This document shows positions 1-10,466 of a stretch of 64,000 bases of DNA, one piece after another (within the stretch, counting starts at the first letter, position 1; every line of letters starts with the position of its first letter). Below the pieces are notes generated by a model, which saw nothing but the letters and a program-made list of their open reading frames with translations, was not told where the DNA came from and ran no database searches. The stretch spans positions 2,790,001 to 2,854,000 of the forward strand of contig NZ_CP113264.1 of the NCBI RefSeq assembly GCF_026642255.1. The letters run 5' to 3'. Origin of the DNA: Streptomonospora nanhaiensis. GTDB lineage: Bacteria > Actinomycetota > Actinomycetes > Streptosporangiales > Streptosporangiaceae. The translations under genes and the position numbers were made by a program.

Positions 1-2619
1 CCGGTCTACATCGACCCCTCGGTCAGCGCGAGCCGCCCCAACTGGGCCTATGTCGACAAGGCGTACCCCTCCGTGGCGTACTACAACACCAAGGAGGCCG
101 ACGTCGGCGTCGGCCGTGTGGAGTGGGACCAGGACTACACCAAACGTCTGTTCTTCCAGTTCTCGGTCATGGCCCGTACCGACCACCCGAACACCATCAT
201 CAACTCGGTGACCCTGCGCGCCCAGGTCGAGTGGGGATGGGACTGCACCAGCAACTCCTACATCGAGCTTCACCGGGTGGACGCGTTCAACAGCAGGACC
301 ACGTGGAACAACCAGCCCACGGCCCGCACTCTCCAGGACACTCAGAACGTCAAGGGCGGCTGGGCCACCTGCCCCAAGAACAGCGGGGTGGAATTCGACG
401 CGTTCAACGCCTACCAGTGGGGACTGGACAACAACGCCTCCCACATCCACCTGCGGCTGAAGGAACGCAGCGAGGCCGGCACCACCGCGTGGCGACGCAT
501 CAACACCAAGAGCACGCCTCCGGTGCTGGTGATCAACTACAACCACCCGCCCGAGAAGCCGGTCACCTCGACCCTGTCCGACTCCCTCGGCGGTGCCTGC
601 TCGACGGACAAGACCAACCCCCGGCTGGTCAACAGCACCGAGGCCATCCTGCGCGGCCAGTTCCGCGACCGAGACTCCTACTGGGTCGGCCAGCAGGTCA
701 AGGGCCAGTTCCAATGGAAGGTCGACGGCGCCGAGACGAACCTGGGGACCTCGGACTCGGCCTACGTCACCGTCGCGAAGTGGTCCGGCGGCAGCTACCG
801 GTCGGTGGCGGCAGCGGGCCTGCCCGAGAACGAGCTGATCGCCTACCGGGCACGGGGACACGACCAGTCGAACTGGGGGCCCTGGTCCTCCTGGTGCTAC
901 TTGACGATCGACACCACCAAACCCGAGAGCGGACCCGCTGTGGTCTCCACCGACTACCCGGCGGGAGACATCGTCCACGGAGCGGTGGGCCGTACCGGCG
1001 ACTTCACGTTCTCCAACAACGGCGTCGCCCAAGCAGTGGCCTACCACTACAGCCTCAACGACGCCTCCTGCTCCACCCGGATCGACCTCGACACCCCGGG
1101 CGCGACCGTGACCGTGCCGATCACTCCGCGCCGAGACGGTCCCAACCTGCTGCACGCCCGCACCACCGACGCCTTCGGCAACTCCTCCGGGTGCGTGCTC
1201 GTGTACACCTTCACCGTCGCGCCGCCCTCGAACCCCGTCGCCCGTTTCCCCCTCGACGAGGGGCAGGGCACCACGGCCGCGGACTTCGTGCACGACGGCC
1301 GCGTCGCCACAGCATCCGGTGCCGTGGACTGGACTCGGGGGCGCGTCGGTGAACGCCGTGGACAGGACTACAGGCTCGAGAACGCCGGCCTGGACACCGT
1401 CAGCGGTGAACGGCTGACCACCGAGGATCCGGTCATCGACACCGACGACGCCTTCACGGTCTCCGCCTGGGTCCGCCTGGACGTCCAGCCCGGCCGTGCC
1501 TACACCGCCCTCGCCCAGGCCGGAGACCGGCACAGCGGCTTCTACCTCGGCTACCAGCACACCGACGGCGGCCGGTGGATCTTCAAACAGGCCCCCTACG
1601 ACGGAGACGGCACTCCCATCTCCGAACGCGTTCTGTCCCTGGAACCGGCCCAGGTCGGGGTGTGGACCCATCTGATGGGCACCTACGATCCCGCAAGCGG
1701 TGAGCTCACCCTGTACGTCGACGGCGTCGAACAGGGCACCCACATCCAGGAGACCGCGTGGAACGCCCAGGGGCCGTTCGTGATCGGCGGCGCGCTGTAC
1801 CGGGGTACCTACCACGACTTCTGGCCCGGAGCCATCGACGACGTCCGTGTCTGGGACCGTGTCCTCACCGACGAGGTTCCGGAGGAGACAGAGGACGCGC
1901 GATCGGAGATCTGGGAGCTGGCCAACCGCCCGGCCGCCCTGGAAGGGCGCTGGAAACTGGACGAGTACGACGGCACCGTGGTCGCCGATTCCTCCGACCA
2001 CGGGCTGGACGGCACACTCCACGGTGACCCGCTCACCGCCTGGAACCACGCACTCAACGACGTGACCTTCGCGCCCGGCGTGAGCCTGGACCGCGGGGCA
2101 CAGGAGCACATCTCGACCGAAGGCCCGGCCGTCCGCACCGATCGCAGCTACAGCGTGGCGGCCTGGGTCCGCCTGGACGAGGTCGGCGCGAACACCGCCG
2201 CGGTCGCCCAGGACGGCAACGACCACAGCGGGTTCACCCTCGCCTACCAGCACACCTATGAGTGGAACAACTGGGTGATGAAGCTGCCCCCTGAAGACCG
2301 GACCGGAGCCACAGGGTGGCACCGGGCCCTGTCCGATCACGCCCCCGAGTTCGGCCGCTGGACCCACCTGGTCGCGACCTATGACCACACCTCGGGCGAG
2401 GTCACCCTCTACGTCGACGGGGTCGAGAACGGCACGGCGGAAGTGCCGGCCGCTTGGCACGCCGACGGGCCGGTCGTCATCGGCGGCGGACGCTTCGAGC
2501 AGCAGTTCGCCGACGCCTGGATGGGCGATGTCAGTGACGTCCACCTCTACCAGGGCGTGCTGTCCCAAGCCGACATCAACAACGTCTACGACGGTTTGAT
2601 TCCGACAGGGGCTTCCTGA
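1..2619 (+). CDS. DNRLRE/LamG-domain surface protein, 5' partial
   Basis: The frame is open from the first base (it reads PVYIDPSVSASRPNW), so the gene starts upstream of the window and the internal GTG at 73 is not taken as a start. Bases 1-540 look like a DNRLRE-type beta domain, 541-1230 like an Ig/Fn3-type linker, and about 1230-1880 and 1920-2616 are two related LamG/concanavalin-like jellyroll domains. Each LamG copy carries the cues AWVRLD, HSGF, LGYQHT or LAYQHT, and LYVDGVE. Such proteins are usually exported and bind carbohydrate or cell-wall polymers. It ends 94 bp before the RHS gene, so the two are probably one surface/secretion unit. Ligand and the missing N-terminus are unknown. 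Confidence 0.85.
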   Translation, partial: PVYIDPSVSASRPNWAYVDKAYPSVAYYNTKEADVGVGRVEWDQDYTKRLFFQFSVMARTDHPNTIINSVTLRAQVEWGWDCTSNSYIELHRVDAFNSRTTWNNQPTARTLQDTQNVKGGWATCPKNSGVEFDAFNAYQWGLDNNASHIHLRLKERSEAGTTAWRRINTKSTPPVLVINYNHPPEKPVTSTLSDSLGGACSTDKTNPRLVNSTEAILRGQFRDRDSYWVGQQVKGQFQWKVDGAETNLGTSDSAYVTVAKWSGGSYRSVAAAGLPENELIAYRARGHDQSNWGPWSSWCYLTIDTTKPESGPAVVSTDYPAGDIVHGAVGRTGDFTFSNNGVAQAVAYHYSLNDASCSTRIDLDTPGATVTVPITPRRDGPNLLHARTTDAFGNSSGCVLVYTFTVAPPSNPVARFPLDEGQGTTAADFVHDGRVATASGAVDWTRGRVGERRGQDYRLENAGLDTVSGERLTTEDPVIDTDDAFTVSAWVRLDVQPGRAYTALAQAGDRHSGFYLGYQHTDGGRWIFKQAPYDGDGTPISERVLSLEPAQVGVWTHLMGTYDPASGELTLYVDGVEQGTHIQETAWNAQGPFVIGGALYRGTYHDFWPGAIDDVRVWDRVLTDEVPEETEDARSEIWELANRPAALEGRWKLDEYDGTVVADSSDHGLDGTLHGDPLTAWNHALNDVTFAPGVSLDRGAQEHISTEGPAVRTDRSYSVAAWVRLDEVGANTAAVAQDGNDHSGFTLAYQHTYEWNNWVMKLPPEDRTGATGWHRALSDHAPEFGRWTHLVATYDHTSGEVTLYVDGVENGTAEVPAAWHADGPVVIGGGRFEQQFADAWMGDVSDVHLYQGVLSQADINNVYDGLIPTGAS

Positions 2620-2713
2620 AATGTGACCCATTTCTGAAGTCTCACAACACCACCCCCTTTCCCTCAGATAGGCAGCCCGATGGCAGCGACGACCATCGGG
2701 TTCGGAGGCCCCT

Positions 2714-5700
2714 GTGTCTGCAACCCCTTCCACTGACGATTTCAACGCGATTCCCAACGAGCAAGAACGGCCGAAGCAGCTTGCTCCCCAGCTTCGTAAA
2801 TGGCTCTCCGGGCTCGTTTCCGCTGCCGTCATGGTCGCTCTGCTGTCGGTCTCGTCAGCACAGGCCGAATCCGTCAATGCACAGCCAGACGTGCCGGACG
2901 AGGACTGGTTGGGAACCAGCGAATTCGTCGCTGAGGCGATCGAGGAGGACTCGGCCGTCGACGACGCTGCGATCACCGAACTCGACGAAGCCGCCTGGCC
3001 CGAGACCGGCACGGTCGACCTGGAGACCCCCTCTTCCGGAGATACAGCGGTCTCCTTGACCCCTGTGTCCGAAGAGCAGTTCCAGGAGTGGGAGGTCCCC
3101 CCGTTCCTACGGCAGGGCGCCGCCTCGGACGAGGAAACCGCTGCGGAGAACCGTCTGCACACCGAGCCCGAACCGTGGGTCGATCCGGCAAGGCCTCCCA
3201 CAGAGCCCGAAGGAGCCGACGACGCCCCGGAGGGCTCCACGCCGCATGAGCCTGGGCAGAGCCCGGAAACCGAGGTCGAAGAGTCCCCGGAACAGGACGG
3301 TGGCCGGAACGAGGGTTCTGAGGAGACCGCACTCCAGGACGAACCCGTTCCGGTGGCCCCAGAGCCGGTCGTCGACGCGACCCTGGAGATTCTCGACCCC
3401 CAGACCGCCGAAGCGGCCGGGATCAACGGCCTGGCGATGCGTCTGACCCGCACCGATGATGTACAGGCGCCCGGCCCGGTCGAGGTGGAACTTGACTACG
3501 GCGACTTCGCCAGCGCCTTCGGCGGTGACTACGGGGCGCGCCTGCGCCTGATCGCCCTGGACGAGTGCGCTCTGGAGAGCGAACCCTCCGAGGACTGCCG
3601 GGCCGCCTACGACCTGGGGTCGGTCAACGAATTCTCCGCCCAGACCCTCAGCGCCGTGGCCCCGGCCACGTCCTCCGGGGTCACCCTGGCCGCGGTTCCC
3701 GAGGCCGACGGCAACAGCGGCAACTACCAGGCCAGCGAACTGGCCCCGTCCGCATCCTGGGAAGTGGGCCTGCAGACCGGCGACTTCTCCTGGTCCTACC
3801 CGTTGGACACCCCGGACGTGGCCGGGGGCCTGGCACCCAGCATGGCCCTGTCCTACTCCTCGGGATCCATTGACGGGCGCACCGCCTCCACCAACAACCA
3901 GGCCTCCTGGATCGGCGAGGGCTTCAACTACCACCCCGGGTTCATCGAACGCTCCTACATCCCCTGCGCCGAGGACGGACAGAAGAACCCGAACAAGACC
4001 GGCGACCAGTGCTGGCGCCGCCAGAACGCCACTCTGTCGCTGAACGGCATGTCCAGCGAACTACTGCTGGACGAGGACGACACCTGGCGGTTGCGCAGCG
4101 ACGACGGCTCCAAGGTCGAGCGCCTGACCGGTGCCACCAACGGCGACAACGACGGTGAGTACTGGAAGGTCACCACCCCTGACGGCACCCAGTACTTCTT
4201 CGGCCGCAACCGCCTGCCCGGCTGGACCTCGGGAGATCCCGAGACCGACTCGGCCTGGACCGTCCCCGTCTACGGCAACGACTCCGGTGAACCCTGTCAC
4301 AAGTCATCGTTCTCCGACTCCTGGTGCCAGCAGGCCTGGCGGTGGAACCTCGACTACGTCGTCGATGTCCACGGCAACGTCATGACGCTGAACTACGCCA
4401 AGGAGAAGAACCACTACGCCCGCAACATGGGCACTGTCTCCACCCCCTACGACCGGGGTGGCTACCTGCGCCGCATCGATTACGGCCTACGCAGCGACGA
4501 CGTGTACGCCACTGCGCCGGCCCGGGTCGTCTTCACCACCGGTGAACGCTGTCTGGCCACGGATTCCTTCGACTGCGCCCCCGAGAAGCGCGAGAAGGCC
4601 AACGCCACCCGCTGGCCCGACGTGCCCCAGGACCAGGAGTGCGAGTCCGGGAAGAAGTGCACCGGCAACTACTCGCCGACCATCTGGAGCACCAAGAAAC
4701 TCGACAAGGTCACCACCCAGTACCACGACGGCACCGAGTACGTGCCCATCGACTCCTGGGCGCTGACCCACAAGTTCCCCGCCCCCGGGGACGGAACCGA
4801 CCCCGCCCTGTGGCTGGACTCCATCACACACACCGGCCATGTCGGCGGAACCCTGGCAACCCCGGCTCTGACCTTCGCCGGCACCCCCATGCCCAACCGG
4901 GTCGACTCCACCTCCGACGGTGTCGCTCCCATGAACAAATGGCGCATCACCGCCGTCTACTCCGAGTCCGGGGGACAGCTCGACGTCCTGTACTCCCAGC
5001 CGGAGTGCGCGCCGGGGGAGACACCCCAGCCGCACAGCAACACCAAGCTCTGCTACCCCGTCCGATGGGTGCCCTCGGGCAGGGGAGACGACGACATCAC
5101 CGACTGGTTCCACAAGTACACCGTCACCCAGGTAACCGAAGTCGACCTGGTCACCGACCAGCCCGACATCGTCACCACCTACGACTACCAGGGCGGAGCC
5201 GCCTGGCGGCACGCGGACGCCGACGGCTTCACCAAGGACGACAGGCGCACCTGGTCCCAGTGGCGCGGCTATGAGACCGTCCTGGTCAACACCGGTGTGG
5301 AAGGCCAGACACGCAGCGAGGAAGAACACCGCTTCTTCCGCGGCATGCACGGCGACAAACAACCTTCTGGCACCCGCAGCGTCGAGGTCACCGACTCGGA
5401 GGGGACCGAGCACACCGACCACGACCACCTGTACGGCCAGACTCTTGAGACTCTGACCCGCAACGGTCCCGGGGGCGAGGTGGTGGAGAAGACCATCGCC
5501 ATCCCCTGGCACCACCGTACGGCGTCACGCACTTATTCCTGGGGCACCCTGACCGCCGACATCGTGCGCACGGCCTCGGAACGCACCTACACCCCCACGG
5601 CCGACGGCGGCTGGCGCCAGCACCGCATGGACACCACCCACGACACCCTCGGCATGCCCACCGAGGTCTTCGACCACGGTGACACCTCCGTCGCAGGCGA

Positions 5701-8700
5701 TGAACAGTGCTCCCGCACGACCTACGTGCGCAACACCGGCAAGAACATGCTCGGCCTGGTCTCCCGCCAGGAAGCCCTCGCCGTGGGCTGCGACTCCACC
5801 CCCAGCTACCCCGACGACCTCATCCTCGACACCCGCACCGCCTACGACGGGGGCAGTGTCGGAACCGAGCCGACTCGGGGCCTCGACACCCGCAGTGAGC
5901 GGGTGGAGGACTACACCGACGGGACTCCCGTCTACCAGACCGTCCAGACCTCCACCTACGACTCCTACGGCCGTCAGCTCACCCAGACCGACGCCGATGA
6001 CAACACCATCGCCTACGAGTTCGCCTCGGCTGTGACCGGCGGCCCGGCCACCACCCTCAAGGTCACCAACCCGCTAGGGCACGTCGCCACCACCCAGATG
6101 GAACCGGCCCGGTCCCTGCCCGTCACCGAAACCGACGCCAATGGTAGAAAAACCGAGCTCTCCTACGACCCGCTCGGCCGTCTCACCCAGGTCTGGCTCG
6201 CGGACCGTGACCGTTCCAATGGCGTGGATCCCAGCCTGAAGTTCGCCTATCACATCAACAAGGACAAGGCGCCCTACGCCACCACCAGCACCCTCAACCC
6301 CCAGGGCGGCTACAACACCACCTACCAGATCTACGACGGCCTCCTGCGCCCACGGCAGACACAGACACCGACCAGCGAGGGAGGCCGCCTGGTCAGTGAC
6401 ACCCTGCACGACCACCGGGGCCTTCAGACCCAGAGCCGCGCCGCTTACCCCGCCAGAGGCGAACCCGGCGGCGACGTCGTCACCGTCAACAACACCGACG
6501 ACGTCCCCCGGTGGGAGCGGACCGTTCACGACGGTGCCGGACGTCCCGTCCACGCCATCAGCATGTCCCGCGGCGTCGAGCAGTGGCGCATCACCACGGA
6601 GTACAAGGGCGAACAGACCCTGGTGACCTCTCCTGAAGGCGGCGTGGGCACCACGACCGTCACCGACATCCGCGGCAACACCACCGAGCTGCGTCACCAC
6701 CACGGACGTGAACCCGTCGGCGACTACGACGAGCTCACCTACACCTACAACGTCCGCAACGACCTCGCCACGGTCACCGATGACGAAGGCAACACCTGGA
6801 GCAACACCTACGACCTCATGGGCCGCAAGGTCTCCACCACTGACCCCGACACCGGTACCAGCGCCTTCACCTACGACGAACTGGACCGTCTGGCCTCCAG
6901 GACGGACGCCCGGGATCACACACTGGCCTACGTCCACGACGCCCTGGGCCGCACAGTCTCCCTGCACGACGACTCCCCGGAGGGGGACAAGCGCGCGGAA
7001 TGGGTCTACGACACCCTGGCCAAAGGAGAGCTCACGTCGGCCACTCGCTACGACGAGGGCAACGCCTACACCACCCGGGTCGTCGCCTACGACCAGCTGT
7101 ACCGTCCCGTCACCAGTGACGTCATCATCCCCGTCGCCGAGACAGGAGTCGCAGGAACCTACCGGTTCACCACCCGCTACAACCCCGACGGCAGTATCAG
7201 GAACCAGGTCATGCCGACCGTAGGTGGTCTGGACGTGGAGAACGTCTCCTACGCCTACAACGCCCTCGGGCAGATGACCCGAGTCGTAGGCGAGGGCACC
7301 TACATCGACTCCGCCCACTACTCCAGCATCGGGAACCTCGCCCAGCGCTCTTTCCATCGGGAAGGTACCCGAGACCGCAAAACCTGGGCAACCTGGGACT
7401 ACGACGAGGCAACCAACCGCGTGAAGTGGGCCAGCGTCGTCCCCGAGATCGGCAACGGATCACTGCTGCACCAGCACTACTCCTACGACGACGCCGGCAA
7501 CATCCTGTCCATCCGGGACGAACCCTCCGATCCCGACCGTCCCTCCGACGTCCAGTGTTACACCTACGACCACCGGCGCCAGCTCGACCAGGTGTGGACC
7601 CCCGACGCCACCGGTGAGGACGCCTGTGCGGCAGATCCCACCGTGGCCGGTCTGGGTGGAGCCGCCCCCTACTGGCACACCTACACCTACGACGCCATCG
7701 GCAACCGCGTCACCGAGACCAAGCACGGCATCGGAGGGGAGACCACCCGCAGTTACACCCGGCCGGACGCAGGCCAGCCCCAGCCGCACGCCCTGACTCA
7801 GGTGGAGGAGGAGGGCCCGGCCGGCGGACGCCTGGAGGAGTATGCCTACGACGACTCCGGGAACATGGTCTCCCGCATCACCGCCTCGGCGGACCAGGTC
7901 ATGGAATGGGACGCCGAAGGCAAGCTCACCACCGTCGGCGACGCCGACCTGGGGATCACCACCTACCTGTACGACGCCGACGGCCAGCGGCTGATCCGCC
8001 GGAGCCCGACCACCACCACCCTGTACCTGCCGGGCACGGAGCTGCACTTCGAGCGGCAGAGCCTGCTGCGCACAGCACTGCGCTATTACCAGCACGCCGG
8101 CGAGACGGTTGCGGTACGTGACTCCGAGGGGAAGGTGTCGTGGATCTACGGCGACCACCACGGCACCGGGCAGCTGGCCATCGACTCCGCCACCGGGGAG
8201 GTGACCCAGCGCCGGTTCACCGCCTTCGGTGACGACCGCGGCGGCGGCACGGGTCAGTGGCCCGACGAGCGTGGGTTCGTGGGTGGCACGAACGACGAGT
8301 CCACGGGGCTGACCCAGCTGGGAGCCCGCGCCTACGATGCGGCGATCGGCCGGTTCATCTCGGTGGATCCGGTCCTGGACCCCACCGATCCCCAGCAGAT
8401 GCACGGGTACGCCTACGCCAACAACAACCCGGTCACCTACACCGACCCCGACGGCCTGAAGGTCCGCAAGTTCCTGTCCGGACTGAAGAGCCGCTTCAGC
8501 TCGATGAAGAACAAGGTCAGTAACGGTGCGCGCCGGACGTGGAATTCCAAGCCTTTCCGTAACATCAGGTCCAACATCCGCCAGCGGGCTACCAACTTCT
8601 CCAACAAGACCTATAACACGGTTCGGAGTATCTACCGGCGAGTCCCCCACCGCGACAAGATCCTTAACTTCGCCACAGGCGCCCAAAATACCATCAGGAT

Positions 8701-9796
8701 ATTCGTACCACCGGTTTTGGTGACCGACTGGGTGTTCACGAAGGTCGGTCTTCCTTCAATGGAGGAAGTCGCTGCCCGGGCCGGCGTCGATCCGGAGTCC
8801 GGGGCTTACAAACTCGGCGAGGCCGTTCCTGAACTGTTTGTGCCCAGTGGTTGGGCGGTCCGCGGAGCCAGGGGAGCGGCGAACCTGGTCGGTAGCCTTC
8901 GTGATGACCGCAAGGACGACGCTCTTTCGTGTGCGCTGGGCAACAGCTTCGTCAGGGGCACACGGGTCCTGATGGCCGACGGCTCCCACAAGCCGATCGA
9001 GGACGTCAGGATCGGTGACCAGGTGTGGGCCTCGGATCCCGAAACGGGGGAGGAGGGGCCGCGTACGGTTCTGGCCACCATCGTCGGTGAGGGTGTCAAG
9101 ACCCTGGTCGAGATCACCGTCGACACCGCGACGCAGATCGACGCCGGCACCCTGGACCGAGGCGAGCTGCCCGATGGTCCGTCCCGACCTGGGCCGACAG
9201 TGCTGGGCGATGCGGTCATCGCGACCGACGGCCACCCCTTCTGGGTCCCCCTGCTGGGCGAGTGGGTCGACGCCGTCGACCTGGTTCCCGGGATGTGGTT
9301 CCTGTCCTCGGAGGGAACTCTGGTTCAGGTCGCCGGTACTCGGGTCTGGACCGAACCGGAGCGGGTCTACAACCTCACGGTCGAGGGCCTGCACACGTAT
9401 TATGTGATGACAGGCGCCATCGCGGCTCTGGTTCACAACTGTGGTGAGGCATCCCTTGACGCACAGGCCGATGCGGGCGAGATTCGTGGAAGCGACTTTG
9501 CGGCCGAATATGAATCTCAGAGTGGCAATTTCTATCGGTCGGACAACAAGGATCCTGTCATCGCTCCGGATGAAATGGCGGAGATTTTCGAGCAGCAGGC
9601 CCACCCGATGAACGGTGGATGTGCGGAGATGAAGTGCCTGAGCAGGGCGTATTCCAGAGAAGGTGAAACGGGTATCCGAGGCGGGAGCATGACTACGGTG
9701 CATGTGAGCGACACCCCTAAGGGTGACCACGGTGCTCCTGCCACTCCGTGCAGGGCGTGCCGTCGAGTGATGGACTTCTTGGGGGTGATTTACTAG
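2714..9796 (+). CDS. RHS/YD-repeat polymorphic toxin with pretoxin-Hint and YwqJ-like deaminase tip
   Basis: 2360 residues. The GTG start follows a GGAGG-like site. Residues about 28-51 form a signal segment ending SAQA, followed by an acidic Pro/Glu-rich spacer to about 210. A long RHS shell with many YD repeats comes next and closes with the RHS core ending in TDPDGL near residue 1915. From about 2073 a pretoxin-Hint protease domain begins (NSFVRGTRVLMADGS) and ends at LVHNC near 2241; family knowledge predicts self-cleavage there to free the tip. The last about 118 residues have a zinc-deaminase pattern, C2303-A-E2305 and P2345-C2346-x-x-C2349, as in YwqJ-type deaminase toxins. The target (nucleic acid or nucleotide) is inferred. 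The SUKH-3 gene overlapping its stop is the expected immunity partner. Confidence 0.9.
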   Translation: MSATPSTDDFNAIPNEQERPKQLAPQLRKWLSGLVSAAVMVALLSVSSAQAESVNAQPDVPDEDWLGTSEFVAEAIEEDSAVDDAAITELDEAAWPETGTVDLETPSSGDTAVSLTPVSEEQFQEWEVPPFLRQGAASDEETAAENRLHTEPEPWVDPARPPTEPEGADDAPEGSTPHEPGQSPETEVEESPEQDGGRNEGSEETALQDEPVPVAPEPVVDATLEILDPQTAEAAGINGLAMRLTRTDDVQAPGPVEVELDYGDFASAFGGDYGARLRLIALDECALESEPSEDCRAAYDLGSVNEFSAQTLSAVAPATSSGVTLAAVPEADGNSGNYQASELAPSASWEVGLQTGDFSWSYPLDTPDVAGGLAPSMALSYSSGSIDGRTASTNNQASWIGEGFNYHPGFIERSYIPCAEDGQKNPNKTGDQCWRRQNATLSLNGMSSELLLDEDDTWRLRSDDGSKVERLTGATNGDNDGEYWKVTTPDGTQYFFGRNRLPGWTSGDPETDSAWTVPVYGNDSGEPCHKSSFSDSWCQQAWRWNLDYVVDVHGNVMTLNYAKEKNHYARNMGTVSTPYDRGGYLRRIDYGLRSDDVYATAPARVVFTTGERCLATDSFDCAPEKREKANATRWPDVPQDQECESGKKCTGNYSPTIWSTKKLDKVTTQYHDGTEYVPIDSWALTHKFPAPGDGTDPALWLDSITHTGHVGGTLATPALTFAGTPMPNRVDSTSDGVAPMNKWRITAVYSESGGQLDVLYSQPECAPGETPQPHSNTKLCYPVRWVPSGRGDDDITDWFHKYTVTQVTEVDLVTDQPDIVTTYDYQGGAAWRHADADGFTKDDRRTWSQWRGYETVLVNTGVEGQTRSEEEHRFFRGMHGDKQPSGTRSVEVTDSEGTEHTDHDHLYGQTLETLTRNGPGGEVVEKTIAIPWHHRTASRTYSWGTLTADIVRTASERTYTPTADGGWRQHRMDTTHDTLGMPTEVFDHGDTSVAGDEQCSRTTYVRNTGKNMLGLVSRQEALAVGCDSTPSYPDDLILDTRTAYDGGSVGTEPTRGLDTRSERVEDYTDGTPVYQTVQTSTYDSYGRQLTQTDADDNTIAYEFASAVTGGPATTLKVTNPLGHVATTQMEPARSLPVTETDANGRKTELSYDPLGRLTQVWLADRDRSNGVDPSLKFAYHINKDKAPYATTSTLNPQGGYNTTYQIYDGLLRPRQTQTPTSEGGRLVSDTLHDHRGLQTQSRAAYPARGEPGGDVVTVNNTDDVPRWERTVHDGAGRPVHAISMSRGVEQWRITTEYKGEQTLVTSPEGGVGTTTVTDIRGNTTELRHHHGREPVGDYDELTYTYNVRNDLATVTDDEGNTWSNTYDLMGRKVSTTDPDTGTSAFTYDELDRLASRTDARDHTLAYVHDALGRTVSLHDDSPEGDKRAEWVYDTLAKGELTSATRYDEGNAYTTRVVAYDQLYRPVTSDVIIPVAETGVAGTYRFTTRYNPDGSIRNQVMPTVGGLDVENVSYAYNALGQMTRVVGEGTYIDSAHYSSIGNLAQRSFHREGTRDRKTWATWDYDEATNRVKWASVVPEIGNGSLLHQHYSYDDAGNILSIRDEPSDPDRPSDVQCYTYDHRRQLDQVWTPDATGEDACAADPTVAGLGGAAPYWHTYTYDAIGNRVTETKHGIGGETTRSYTRPDAGQPQPHALTQVEEEGPAGGRLEEYAYDDSGNMVSRITASADQVMEWDAEGKLTTVGDADLGITTYLYDADGQRLIRRSPTTTTLYLPGTELHFERQSLLRTALRYYQHAGETVAVRDSEGKVSWIYGDHHGTGQLAIDSATGEVTQRRFTAFGDDRGGGTGQWPDERGFVGGTNDESTGLTQLGARAYDAAIGRFISVDPVLDPTDPQQMHGYAYANNNPVTYTDPDGLKVRKFLSGLKSRFSSMKNKVSNGARRTWNSKPFRNIRSNIRQRATNFSNKTYNTVRSIYRRVPHRDKILNFATGAQNTIRIFVPPVLVTDWVFTKVGLPSMEEVAARAGVDPESGAYKLGEAVPELFVPSGWAVRGARGAANLVGSLRDDRKDDALSCALGNSFVRGTRVLMADGSHKPIEDVRIGDQVWASDPETGEEGPRTVLATIVGEGVKTLVEITVDTATQIDAGTLDRGELPDGPSRPGPTVLGDAVIATDGHPFWVPLLGEWVDAVDLVPGMWFLSSEGTLVQVAGTRVWTEPERVYNLTVEGLHTYYVMTGAIAALVHNCGEASLDAQADAGEIRGSDFAAEYESQSGNFYRSDNKDPVIAPDEMAEIFEQQAHPMNGGCAEMKCLSRAYSREGETGIRGGSMTTVHVSDTPKGDHGAPATPCRACRRVMDFLGVIY

Positions 9797-10302
9797 TGAG
9801 CGGCGAACTAGCGGATTTTGCCTCCCGGTTGAACCCGGAAACGGTTTCTGCCCTGCGGCAGGCTGGCTGGTACCCTGGGCGACAACTCGACGTGTCATCG
9901 GATATCCAGTCTTTGGAGGCACAGGGGTACACCCCGAGCCCATTGGCAACAGTCTTCCTCAAATCCTTCCGAGGTCTGAAGATCGGACCGGCCCGTGAGG
10001 ACGGCCCCAACTTCATCAACGGCGAACCGTTCTTCGTCGATGCCGTGGGGGCTGGCGGCAGGCATCAGGACGAATCCTCGGCGATCGGATCGGTACTCGG
10101 CGGTTCATGGTTTCCCGTCGGCTGGTGGCTCAGCTACTCGCATGTCTTCATGCGGCCGGACGGGGCTGTGGCCGCTTACGCGAACGGCCTGATCTGGAGT
10201 ATCGGAAACACACCCTACGAGGGCTTGGACCTTATGGTGAGCGCGGATCGCCCGTTGATCTGTGTTCATGCGCCCGAGGGGATGAAGCCGTGGCCCAAGT
10301 AG
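9796..10302 (+). CDS. SUKH-3 family immunity protein
   Basis: 168 residues from a GTG whose first base is the last base of the toxin stop codon (TAGTG overlap), so translation is coupled. An upstream ATG at 9748 is in frame but lies inside the toxin gene. The N-terminal pattern ALRQAGWYPGR, then a hydrophobic FLKSFRGL, and a C-terminal block with PFFVDA, GWWLSYSHVFMRPDG and GLIWSIG fit the SUKH-3 immunity fold. YwqJ deaminases and SUKH-3 proteins are a known toxin/immunity pairing. It would act in the cytoplasm, binding and blocking the cognate deaminase tip. A terminator follows at 10428-10462, closing the operon. Confidence 0.82.
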   Translation: MSGELADFASRLNPETVSALRQAGWYPGRQLDVSSDIQSLEAQGYTPSPLATVFLKSFRGLKIGPAREDGPNFINGEPFFVDAVGAGGRHQDESSAIGSVLGGSWFPVGWWLSYSHVFMRPDGAVAAYANGLIWSIGNTPYEGLDLMVSADRPLICVHAPEGMKPWPK

Positions 10303-10427
10303 GGCTCAGGTGCCATACGGGAAGTGTGGATGATCAGTCAGAACAAAGCCCGATGAGTAGTTCTCAGCAGGCAGTTCCCAGAACGTTCATCTGATTCCAC
10401 GACGTATAGTCTGGGAGTGTGAATTCG

Positions 10428-10462
10428 AAAGCCCCAACGGCAATGGCGCCGGTGGGGCTTTT
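10428..10462 (+). terminator. Rho-independent terminator of the RHS/immunity operon
   Basis: AAAGCCCCA at 10428-10436 pairs with TGGGGCTTT at 10453-10461, with an inner CGGC/GCCG extension (10438-10441 with 10448-10451), and ends in TTTT. This is one of very few classical U-tailed hairpins in the window. It sits exactly between the immunity gene and the orphan RHS tip. Confidence 0.75.
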
Positions 10463-10466
10463 GGGT

